Part shown: piece by piece, positions 8,736 to 16,523 of the stretch
Position numbering within the stretch: position 1 is the stretch's first letter
How the letters are laid out: each line of letters opens with the position of its first letter
Program-made: the position numbers and the translations under genes
Notes under the pieces: generated by a model
Seen by the model: the letters and a program-made list of their open reading frames with translations, nothing else
The model's database searches: none
What the model was told of the DNA's origin: nothing
DNA from: Ampullimonas aquatilis
GTDB lineage: Bacteria; Pseudomonadota; Gammaproteobacteria; Burkholderiales; Burkholderiaceae_D
DNA length: 64,000 nt
Reading direction: 5' to 3'
Assembly: GCF_049675895.1 (NCBI RefSeq)
Contig: NZ_CP183835.1
Span: 11,932 to 75,931 of the forward strand

Positions 8736-9493
8736 GCCATTCTCCCTAAAATAGTGCTACAGGCAGCTCGCCATTCGTTTGCTGCAAGCAAATGCCCCGA
8801 TCCTTTTGTAGCCAGCCAAACCGGTCGACGCATCGCAATGGCGCGACGTACTGGCGCTCTTTCAGCCAATTCTTCTGAAAGAATCGCTGTGCCATATCTT
8901 TCCCGCAACGCCGCAATACCAGCCCGCTCATCAGAACTACGCGGATTGACCTTCATAGGCAAGATACCAATATGCTTCAATCGAGGATTGAAGCCTTGGG
9001 TTCTTACTACATGAATAGTCTGCATCAGATCCGCAACACCAGCCAACTCATACAGACCAACCGAAACAGGCGTAATCACATAATCAGCCGCAGTTAAAGC
9101 CGCCATCAAGCGAATTCCCAGCAAAGGCGGGGTATCAATCAAGCAAAGATCAAAGTCCTTTGTAAACCGACGCAAAGCAGCAGCGGGACGGCGCAAAACA
9201 TCGTTTTCTGCCTTGTCAATCGATAGCAGGGCGGCATCGGCACGAATTATTGATAAATGGTCTGATAATTTCTGAGGTAATTCGTCATTCGGAGCTGCAT
9301 CAAATAGTCTTGAAGCAGCAAGACCTAGCGGCATTCCTGCCGGCGGGAAAAACGTCAGCGATAAGCTGCCCTGTTTATCCATATCGACAAGCAACACTCG
9401 CAACCCAGCTTCCATCGCGGCATACGCAAGATGCACAGTCAATGTGCTTTTACCGACACCACCCTTTTGATTGGCAACTGCTAGAACTTTCAT
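8732..9493 (-). CDS. parA: ParA-family partition ATPase
   Basis: A 253-residue Walker-type ParA. The start at 9493 (MKVLAVANQKGGVGKST) places the deviant Walker A motif KGGVGKS at residues 10-16, with the signature lysine at 10; an upstream in-frame extension lacks recognisable sequence. Walker A' and B regions follow as VLLVDMDKQGS and LCLIDTPPLLG. No N-terminal DNA-binding domain is present, so this resembles the short type Ib ParAs. It drives plasmid segregation with the downstream ParB. The intergenic region 9494-9577 shows no clear repeat array that could be called parS. Confidence 0.9.
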   Translation of the reverse strand: MKVLAVANQKGGVGKSTLTVHLAYAAMEAGLRVLLVDMDKQGSLSLTFFPPAGMPLGLAASRLFDAAPNDELPQKLSDHLSIIRADAALLSIDKAENDVLRRPAAALRRFTKDFDLCLIDTPPLLGIRLMAALTAADYVITPVSVGLYELAGVADLMQTIHVVRTQGFNPRLKHIGILPMKVNPRSSDERAGIAALRERYGTAILSEELAERAPVRRAIAMRRPVWLATKGSGHLLAANEWRAACSTILGRMA

Positions 9494-9577
9494 AGTTGGC
9501 TTTCCATTTTGTATTGACAGGGTGCTAATAAATGCAAGGATGACAATCTCGTTCAAAATTTAGCACAAGAATCGGGA

Positions 9578-10024
9578 CTAGCCCTTTTTTAAATTAATCA
9601 GCGAGATTGGCGTGAAATGTAAATCCAATTCAACACAGCGCGAAACCAAGTCTGAAATCGAGATATAGCCGAACTCAGCAAAGCGCGTATCTCCATCAAT
9701 AATGGCATACCCATAAGCTTGTGAAACGCCACCATCAATATCTTTTTCCAAGATATACCAATCACTATTAGCAGAAAAATAGTGAAGATAGGCCACATCA
9801 GTTTCATCATGGCGCTGTTCAAATGTGACCGGCATGTTCTCAATGAGCGTTGCAATATTGATTAACCTTTCAAGATAAAAAATACCTTCGACACCCCGAC
9901 AAAGCGCATCCAAAGCCGAAAGTTGACCAAAACCAATAAAAGGCCGCAGGGTAACTAGCGCCTTTTCAGCCGCAGCTTGCAAGGATTGGGACGCTTTCCT
10001 TTGGAATTCTTTATCTTGACTCAT
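9578..10024 (-). CDS. Unknown protein with a DUF2958-like C-terminal pattern
   Basis: The 148-residue product begins with an Ala/Gln-rich helix. Its second half (about residues 83-140) reads HYFSANSDWYILEKD ... AYGYAIIDGDTRFAEFGYISISDLV ... LDLHF, which resembles the WxxxExD...FGYA...ELGYxSLxEL...DLHF pattern of DUF2958-type plasmid proteins; this is a resemblance, not a firm assignment. It is the first gene of the minus-strand parAB transcript and starts 7 nt after a GAGG ribosome site. The promoter candidate at 10089-10117 would serve it. Confidence 0.6.
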   Translation of the reverse strand: MSQDKEFQRKASQSLQAAAEKALVTLRPFIGFGQLSALDALCRGVEGIFYLERLINIATLIENMPVTFEQRHDETDVAYLHYFSANSDWYILEKDIDGGVSQAYGYAIIDGDTRFAEFGYISISDLVSRCVELDLHFTPISLINLKKG

Positions 10025-10088
10025 TCAAACCTCGATTAGTTGACTTGGTTTATTTATTACTGATGAATGACTTACTTACCACGTTGAA

Positions 10089-10146
10089 AGTATAAGAGAA
10101 TACAACACAATACGCAAGCGTTTTAGCTTGCGTATTGTGTTGTATT
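10089..10146 (-). promoter_or_regulatory. Sigma70-type promoter for the par operon overlapped by a 21-bp perfect inverted repeat
   Basis: On the minus strand, TTGCGT (10112-10117) and TATACT (10089-10094) are separated by 17 bp, a good promoter reading toward 10024. A perfect inverted repeat with 21-bp arms (10099-10119 and 10126-10146, 6-nt loop) covers the -35 box and the spacer. It could be an operator for ParA/ParB or KorA-like autoregulation, a parS-type centromere, or a transcriptional hairpin. The remaining stretch to 10340 has no gene; an imperfect hairpin lies near 10279-10315. Confidence 0.6.
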
Positions 10147-10339
10147 TGAATTTAATTATGTCTGTCCAGGGGGATACCATAAGCCGCAGCACAAAGGCCC
10201 AGACATAGAACGGGCGCGGATTTCAGGGCATAGCCCAACCCTTGACAGGCTGCATTGAGATTAAACTTCTGGCATGACCGGCAGTAATACGCCAACGGCG
10301 TAAAGTGCTACCGGGGTTGCCCGACGGCGAGATAATCGC

Positions 10340-11311
10340 ATGATGAGAAAAAGATTTTCGCGGGCGCGAAAATCACTGGCCATCTATATTTGGAATGGCA
10401 TATTTGTCGTTAAATCAATGAATGATTTAAACTTACGGCAAATTTACATGGCAGTGCCATCACACAAGGGGAGACTAGTGCGTAAAAGCATTTTAAGCAT
10501 TGCATTTTTTGCAGCAACAGAATTTATTTCGAGCCTAAGACCGACACTATGGAAATGGTGGTATGACTTACTTGCGACGAAAGATAAAAACGGGCTGCTG
10601 GAATTCATGAATTATGGCTATGCGCCCCTCGATGACAAAAAAGCTAAGACGTTAAACGAACAAGACGAAAAATTCCGCTATTCGGTTCAACTTTACGATC
10701 ATGTTGTAGAAGATACCGAATTAGAAGGCAAAACGATTGCCGAGATTGGCTGCGGTAGAGGCGGCGGTGGCGGGTTTCTGGTTAAAACATATCGACCAAA
10801 AAAATATACCGGCATTGATCTTTCTGACCAAGCTATCGGATGGGCAAAGAAAAAGTATGCTGATAATACAAACATGGAATGGAAGCAAGGGAGTGCGGAG
10901 CACATCCCATTGCCCGATAACAGTATTGATGTACTAATCAATGTTGAGTCATCACATTGTTATCCATCCATGTCAAACTTCATGAAAGAAGTAAAACGAG
11001 TCTTAAAGCCTGGTGGTTATTTCGCTTACTGCGATTTTCGTACTCAAGAAGGTGTTGCAGGGCTTGATCGTCGATTCGAGCGCACTGGAATGACTATTTT
11101 ACGAAAAATCATCATTACGCCGAACGTCATTAAGGCACTTGATACGATTTCAAGCGAACGTGAGGTAATTACTGAAAAGTCAGGACTAAATTGGCTGCTG
11201 AAGGGCGCTTTCAGAGACTTCGCTGGTATACAAAATACACCCGTATATCACATGCTTAAATCAAGAAAGCTGGAATACATGAGCTATCTGATTCAGAAAA
11301 ATAACAAATAA
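10340..11311 (+). CDS. SAM-dependent methyltransferase, PhcB-like
   Basis: A class I SAM methyltransferase: motif I IAEIGCGRGGGGGFLVKTY, motif II TGIDLS, then VLINVESSHCYP and FMKEVKRVLKPGGYFAYCDFR. The GCGRGGGGGF and ESSHCYP signatures are those of the branch that includes Ralstonia PhcB (makes 3-hydroxy fatty acid methyl esters) and mycobacterial lipid methyltransferases. Residues about 50-70 are hydrophobic, suggesting membrane contact. It lies 11 bp upstream of a hybrid histidine kinase and a receiver-kinase gene, the same set as phcBSR. Start is uncertain: 10340, 10418 and 10448 are all in frame; the later two would place the CGCG palindrome in the 5' region. Substrate is inferred from context only. 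Confidence 0.8.
   Translation: MMRKRFSRARKSLAIYIWNGIFVVKSMNDLNLRQIYMAVPSHKGRLVRKSILSIAFFAATEFISSLRPTLWKWWYDLLATKDKNGLLEFMNYGYAPLDDKKAKTLNEQDEKFRYSVQLYDHVVEDTELEGKTIAEIGCGRGGGGGFLVKTYRPKKYTGIDLSDQAIGWAKKKYADNTNMEWKQGSAEHIPLPDNSIDVLINVESSHCYPSMSNFMKEVKRVLKPGGYFAYCDFRTQEGVAGLDRRFERTGMTILRKIIITPNVIKALDTISSEREVITEKSGLNWLLKGAFRDFAGIQNTPVYHMLKSRKLEYMSYLIQKNNK
10353..10374. repeat. Dispersed palindrome, copy 1 (core ATTTTCGCGGGCGCGAAAAT)
   Basis: A 22-nt palindrome with 10-bp arms around a GG centre, in front of the methyltransferase coding region (it overlaps the first codons of the longest possible reading frame). The same core recurs at 31842, 43363, 48051, 48697 and 50177. Confidence 0.85.
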
Positions 11312-11322
11312 TATCTTCTATT

Positions 11323-14094
11323 ATGCAACTGATTAATAGGTATCTAGTAGCAGTCTTTGTCCTGTTTTTCTTCCAACTACAAACCAACGCACAGGGCAGT
11401 GCGAAAGTATTTCCCGCAAAAAGTGGCATCGCACTTGAAAAACTCTCTGGTTATTATGAATATGCCAAAGACCCAAACGGTATACTTTCTATTGAAGAAA
11501 TTGCTAGTTCACGCATCCCATTTAGCCCATTAACTCAAACCAACTTTGGATTTACTAACGCAGTTTATTGGGTTCGCTTCAATATCAATTTTGAGAACTA
11601 TGGAGAAGAGAACTGGTATCTGATCAAGAACTATGAGCACTTTGGCAAGATTACAATCTACTACCCGAACGCGAACGGCCAAGGTTATAGTAGCTACAGC
11701 CTGGATGAGTTTGAACATCAAGAAGGCAGGCAGTACAGCGTCAGAAACTTATTATTAAAAGTACCGTCTTCAAATCATACCGCCACTTATTATTTAAGGT
11801 TTGAACCGCGCAATCATTCGTGCGATGTAGAGTTCCAATTCGCATCTTTGCAAGGCGTCATAGAAAACACGCACGAAACTCAATTGGTTTTAGGCTTATT
11901 TTTCGGGGCGCTTTTAATCATGTTGTTTTACAACTCGATTTTGTTGCTCTATACAAAAGACTTAAATTATCTCTATTACATTATCTATTTGGGCGGTCTA
12001 TTAGTTGTATTTGCAGACATTAACGGTTACGTCAGCCTATTTTTAGATCTGAGTACACGACAAAGACAAATTGCACCAGCGGCATTATTTGGCTTATTGT
12101 TGGGCATTTCACTTTTCGCCAGGAGCTTCTTAAGTCTCAAAAACACGCATCGAAAACTAGACTATGCACTAAAGGCACTCGGAATTTTGATCTGGTTGGG
12201 CGTTATCAGTTCGTTCTTTTTAGATATGGGTGTTGCTTACCAATTAGGCGGCATTCTAACAGCGATAATCATGTCGCTGGTTGCGTATGCTGGGGTGACT
12301 CGTTCAATACAAGGCTTTATACCAGCCCGCTTGTACACGGCAGGCTGGGGCGTATTTGTATTTTTCGTGATCATATTCATCCTTAGAACAAGAGGCATTA
12401 TTCCTGCGACATTTATGGCAACTTACGGCATTCAATTGGGCGCTGTATGGGAAGCAACCATGTTTTCATTGGCGCTTGCGTATCGCATTAAATTGGCCGA
12501 CAAAGATAAAAACGACGCCCTGGAACTTGAACGAAAGTCGTTAGAGGTCAAAGTTGAAGAGCGCACAAAATCGCTTCAGGCAGCACTAGAAGCGAGAAAA
12601 CTGATTATTGCCAACGCCAGTCACGAACTAAGAACACCCGTGAATGCACTTTCGCTGGTCTTAGACGGACACATTCTGGAAAATCATGAAGGCACCACGC
12701 CAGAATTCTTGCATAACATCGGTGAGTTAACTTCTCATATGAGACAGCTCGTAGAAACCTTGTTATTGTTGGATAACAAGGAACAAACCCCATCAAGAAA
12801 CCCCTTACTTAACTTTAATCTTACCGATGAGATTAAAGGTACTGCTGACTTAATACAGCGAGTTCGCAGTAAAGATTCTGTCCGTTTATCAATTGATGCA
12901 TCTGCATGCAATGGTTTTCATGTCCGTGGCGACCTGACTTCATTTAAACGGATCATCATTAACCTACTTGATAATGCAATTAAATTTACAGACAAAGGCA
13001 GTGTGAGCGTCATTGCGACGATCAAAGAACTATCTGATGTTAGTTTAATTTGTTCAGTCTTAGTTAACGACACGGGTGATGGTATAGCCGCAGAAAAGAC
13101 AAGCCAAATTTTTGAAGCGTTTTACACGACTAGTGGTGAAACTGGACATACAGGCACTGGCCTTGGCTTAGCCATGTGCAAAAAACTTGCAGAGAACATG
13201 AATGGGACATTGCGACTCGTTCAATCTGTCCAAGGGCAGGGCAGCACCTTCGAGTTATGCGTTCATTTTGAACTTGCACAAAACGAAAATTCTAAGTTTG
13301 GTCTAACGTTATTTAATGGTAAAGCCGCAGAAGCAAAACGTCGGAAAGTCTTATTGGTTGAAGACGATCCTATTACAGCTAAAGCAGTCACGATGATTGT
13401 CACGCAATTAAATCATGATATTGAGTTAAAGACGGATTATGCCAGCGCTGAGAAGGCTCTTATCAACGCCATGCCAGAATACGATATTGCACTGATTGAC
13501 CATAGAATTCCAGGCGGCAAAGGTCTAGACTTAATTAAGAAATGCAAATCTCTTGAGATTGCTAAGTCAACTCAGAAGATACTAGTCACTGCTGATGTCA
13601 CACCTGAATTGATCATTGAAGCCGAAGGTCTGGCCGACGATACGCTAACTAAGCCGGTGTCAGTGGCTAAATTGCGTAAACTATTAGGACGCGGAATACC
13701 TTTACAGCGCAGAGAGCAAGCACGGCCAGTTATTGATAGTGGCGCATTGATTACGCTTAAAAAATGTGGCGCACCTTATACAACGTTAGTGCAAATGTGC
13801 GGTTCATTTTCTACTACGATTGAAAACACCTTATCTGAAATCAAGATGACGTCAATCAATGCGAGCAACATTGATGGCTCTTGGAAGTCTATTCGTGACA
13901 AGGTACACAAAATCAGGAGTTCTTGCACATCTATTGGTGCTATTGCACTGGATGAAGAATTAAAACAACTATCTGACATGACTGAATCGGCTAATTTTGA
14001 TTCGCAATATGCCAAGGTCATTATTGCGCTAAATGAAACTCAAGCCGCGCTTGGCGATGCATTGTTAAAGATCAAAGACGAACATGCCATATAG
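11323..14094 (+). CDS. Hybrid sensor histidine kinase with 7TMR-DISM input, PhcS-like
   Basis: A 923-residue inner-membrane sensor. In order: signal peptide (1-23), a periplasmic 7TMR-DISM extracellular beta domain (about 40-180), seven hydrophobic segments (about 185-395), a coiled coil, a HisKA domain with phospho-acceptor H434 in NASHELRTP, an HATPase domain (NLLDNAIKF, NDTGDGI, GTGLGLAM), a receiver domain with D726 (ALIDHRIPGG), and a C-terminal Hpt domain with H862 in VHKIRSSC. It can thus run a full His-Asp-His relay before passing phosphate on. It overlaps the next gene by 11 bp. In the phc system the kinase senses the methyl ester made by the methyltransferase; the same is inferred here. 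Confidence 0.85.
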   Translation: MQLINRYLVAVFVLFFFQLQTNAQGSAKVFPAKSGIALEKLSGYYEYAKDPNGILSIEEIASSRIPFSPLTQTNFGFTNAVYWVRFNINFENYGEENWYLIKNYEHFGKITIYYPNANGQGYSSYSLDEFEHQEGRQYSVRNLLLKVPSSNHTATYYLRFEPRNHSCDVEFQFASLQGVIENTHETQLVLGLFFGALLIMLFYNSILLLYTKDLNYLYYIIYLGGLLVVFADINGYVSLFLDLSTRQRQIAPAALFGLLLGISLFARSFLSLKNTHRKLDYALKALGILIWLGVISSFFLDMGVAYQLGGILTAIIMSLVAYAGVTRSIQGFIPARLYTAGWGVFVFFVIIFILRTRGIIPATFMATYGIQLGAVWEATMFSLALAYRIKLADKDKNDALELERKSLEVKVEERTKSLQAALEARKLIIANASHELRTPVNALSLVLDGHILENHEGTTPEFLHNIGELTSHMRQLVETLLLLDNKEQTPSRNPLLNFNLTDEIKGTADLIQRVRSKDSVRLSIDASACNGFHVRGDLTSFKRIIINLLDNAIKFTDKGSVSVIATIKELSDVSLICSVLVNDTGDGIAAEKTSQIFEAFYTTSGETGHTGTGLGLAMCKKLAENMNGTLRLVQSVQGQGSTFELCVHFELAQNENSKFGLTLFNGKAAEAKRRKVLLVEDDPITAKAVTMIVTQLNHDIELKTDYASAEKALINAMPEYDIALIDHRIPGGKGLDLIKKCKSLEIAKSTQKILVTADVTPELIIEAEGLADDTLTKPVSVAKLRKLLGRGIPLQRREQARPVIDSGALITLKKCGAPYTTLVQMCGSFSTTIENTLSEIKMTSINASNIDGSWKSIRDKVHKIRSSCTSIGAIALDEELKQLSDMTESANFDSQYAKVIIALNETQAALGDALLKIKDEHAI

Positions 14095-15115
14095 TGTATT
14101 AATTGTTGATGATGACGAATTCTTTAGAATGAGTTTTAGCATCATCCTTAATCAAAAACCTGGTGTATGGAACTGCATTCAAGCAGGTACGGTAAAAGAA
14201 GCCGCAGAACTACTTAGCAGTACTGCGGTCAACATTGATGTAGCTGTCGTCGATATTAATTTACCTGACGGCACAGCCACAGACGTTATCAAACTCGGCC
14301 ACAACATACCGTTTATCATTTGTACTCAAGATGATAATGAACCAACATTTGAAAAAATATTTGCAGAATCAATAATTTCTGAATGGGTGCTGAATTACAT
14401 TGTTAAACCCATTCAGCCCAATGTGATATGGACACTTCACTCTGCACTTAAGGTAGGCTACGCCCGAAAAAAAAGAAATCAACAAGTAGCAGCGGCAACC
14501 GGTTCAATCGAAGAAGAGAGAAAATTGATTGCGCAAAACCTACATGACGCAATGGGTTCTGCACTAACGCAATTAAATTGGACATTCTCAAACATTAAAG
14601 CAAAGGCCAAAGAATTAGAAAATCCAGAACGAACAAGTATTGAGGGATTATGTGAGCAGGGAAAAAACTTAATCGTTCAAACCCATAAAGAGGTGTCAAA
14701 TATCATAGCCCTGTTACGCCCCGAAATCATTACAGTAGCGGGTTTAAGGACTGCCCTCATCATGTTAGTAGAACAATGGCGTGATACTGCACCCTCTGTT
14801 CAATTTGACTTGCAGTTATCGGGGTTAATTGACGAGATTGATGATAGCAAATCAACGGTTATTTACCGCCTGATTCAAGAAGCTGTGACGAATTCTATGC
14901 GTCACACAGAAACAAAATCAATCAACATTAAAACATCACAAAGCCGGAAGTTAGGCAGGATTGAAGTTCACACAGTTGGAAAACTGTTAAAGCAGAATAA
15001 CGAATTCGAAATTAAGGGACTTAAGGAAAGAGCGTCCTCACTCGGCGGCCACCTCCAATTTAATTTCGACGAAAAAATCAACGAATCTATACTCATCATA
15101 CAAGTCCCGCTCTAA
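14084..15115 (+). CDS. Response regulator with histidine-kinase-like output, PhcR-like
   Basis: The 343-residue protein has an N-terminal receiver domain (IVDDDEFF, phospho-acceptor D57 in VVDINLPDG, K at the IVKPIQP strand) joined to a NarX-type dimerisation domain with H154 in AQNLHDAMGSALTQL and an HATPase-like domain (QEAVTNSMRHT ... GLKERASSLGG). A receiver with a kinase as output is the unusual architecture described for PhcR. The ATPase lacks the usual DxG between the N and G boxes: the place reads EVHTVGKLLKQNN. It may therefore be a phosphotransfer or binding module rather than an active kinase. It overlaps the sensor gene and probably relays to the LuxR-type regulator at 15510. Confidence 0.82.
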   Translation: MPYSVLIVDDDEFFRMSFSIILNQKPGVWNCIQAGTVKEAAELLSSTAVNIDVAVVDINLPDGTATDVIKLGHNIPFIICTQDDNEPTFEKIFAESIISEWVLNYIVKPIQPNVIWTLHSALKVGYARKKRNQQVAAATGSIEEERKLIAQNLHDAMGSALTQLNWTFSNIKAKAKELENPERTSIEGLCEQGKNLIVQTHKEVSNIIALLRPEIITVAGLRTALIMLVEQWRDTAPSVQFDLQLSGLIDEIDDSKSTVIYRLIQEAVTNSMRHTETKSINIKTSQSRKLGRIEVHTVGKLLKQNNEFEIKGLKERASSLGGHLQFNFDEKINESILIIQVPL

Positions 15116-15244
15116 TTTGACTTGCAAAGTACCTTCGTCCTAGTCATACTTTAGTATGATTAAGTCGAAAGGAAATGGGCTATGCACAAGACCTTTCTGC
15201 ACAAGTTCTGCACCATTTAGAATAATGACATTTATGGAAAATCA

Positions 15245-15439
15245 ATGAGCACAAACATCGTGGATACCGTTACGCATCTTTTGAATGCACTGCCAGAAGG
15301 AGCAGAATTTCGATTTTATTGGGAGAACGGCATCCGATATATGAGTTCTAAATTTCCCAATCAGGATGTACAAATCATCCGTTCTAGTCCTGCGACGGAC
15401 AATACTAACTCAGCAATCGAACACGAACACATTAATTAG
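15245..15439 (+). CDS. Small hypothetical protein
   Basis: A 64-residue acidic protein with no membrane segment and no motif I recognise. It follows the receiver-kinase gene by 130 bp; that gap holds a short inverted repeat TCATACT-TT-AGTATGA (15144-15159). It sits between the signalling genes and the convergent LuxR-type regulator, so it may belong to the same regulon. Coding status is not certain. Confidence 0.4.
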   Translation: MSTNIVDTVTHLLNALPEGAEFRFYWENGIRYMSSKFPNQDVQIIRSSPATDNTNSAIEHEHIN

Positions 15440-15509
15440 TGGGATGTCAATGTGACGCATTTTATGTCTTGTTCCAATGAGGAAGAAAGAAGCCCACCCT
15501 CATGTTTTA

Positions 15510-16157
15510 TTATTCTTTGAGTAATTCTGACATTTCTGCTAATTCTTTAAACTTCGACCTAGGGACACCCAATTTCTTAGAAATAGCGGTTAATGCATTT
15601 TGTACGCTTGGATATGTAATACCAACTAATTTGACAATCTCCTCGGTCGAGCAACCCTTAGCATAATTGATAAAAATTGCTTTTTCTCTCGCTGTGAGCT
15701 GGCTGACTGGTGATTTCAATGCTGATACAAAATAGCTGGCTAATTTTGAATTGATATAGGCTGTCAGGAATTGACGGCTATTATTAGCATCCTTGACAGC
15801 AGTAATTAAATCATCCATTTCTCCGTGTTTAGGGATAAATGACAAAGCGCCATATTCGAAACACATTGCTATAGTCGAAGCCTCATCACGCATACTATAT
15901 ACAACCACTTTAGCATTCTCTGCTACTGAATGAATAAACTCCATTAAAGCTGGCAGCGACATTTTATCCACTGCTAAATCACATATCACCACCGCATTAG
16001 GATGAAGCTTTAGAGCCTCACCTAATTGCTGGCTGGTTTCGCATGACGCTACGACTGAAATATCTTTCTCACCCAAAGCCTGAGTGACGCCAATTCTGAT
16101 TGCCGAATGATCATCAAAGATGATGGCACTGCAATTATCAATATCAGGCTGGTTCAT
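15510..16157 (-). CDS. LuxR-family response regulator
   Basis: A 215-residue two-domain regulator starting at 16157 (MNQPDIDNCSAIIFDDHS); an in-frame extension to 16343 is open but looks non-homologous. The receiver has the FDDHSAIRIG acidic pair, the phospho-acceptor Asp in VVICDLAVDK and the conserved Lys in FIPKHGEMDDL. The C-terminal HTH reads LTAREKAIFINYAKGCSTEEIVKLVGITYPSVQNALTAISKKLG, a LuxR/GerE-type DNA-binding domain. It is divergent from the type IV secretion operon, with about 370 bp between the start codons, and is the best candidate to link the Phc-like relay to transfer gene expression. Confidence 0.85.
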   Translation of the reverse strand: MNQPDIDNCSAIIFDDHSAIRIGVTQALGEKDISVVASCETSQQLGEALKLHPNAVVICDLAVDKMSLPALMEFIHSVAENAKVVVYSMRDEASTIAMCFEYGALSFIPKHGEMDDLITAVKDANNSRQFLTAYINSKLASYFVSALKSPVSQLTAREKAIFINYAKGCSTEEIVKLVGITYPSVQNALTAISKKLGVPRSKFKELAEMSELLKE

Positions 16158-16287
16158 TATTTTTAAATGTATTGAATCATAGGTGCGAATCCGCAGGACA
16201 TTATGACATTTGAACATGGTTCCGACTAGTTTCTCGTCAACCCCGAACCAATTCAACTCAATCCATTTCTCTTCGAATATCAAACAT

Positions 16288-16313
16288 TGTGGTCTGTTTT
16301 GTAACAGACCACA
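16288..16313. promoter_or_regulatory. Perfect 11-bp inverted repeat in the regulator/T4SS divergent region
   Basis: TGTGGTCTGTT (16288-16298) and AACAGACCACA (16303-16313) are separated by 4 bases. The 16158-16523 gap holds no gene and is strongly AT-rich from 16345 to 16480, as expected of promoters. The repeat has the size and symmetry of a dimeric LuxR-type operator; a hairpin acting on the longer transcript is an alternative. Confidence 0.5.
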
Positions 16314-16523
16314 TTCAATACCCCTTAACACGATCACACACAAATTAAAAATCAGTGATTTTTATAATCGACTATAAAAAATATTTTTGATTAATGTATT
16401 CAAGACAATTATTTTTAGTTTATTATTTGTTATAGTTTTCACTTGTTCCTAATATATTTTTAATATTTATTTAAAAAAGCATCGACCTTCCTCCCGATCA
16501 TCGAACATCCAAAGGGGTTTCAA

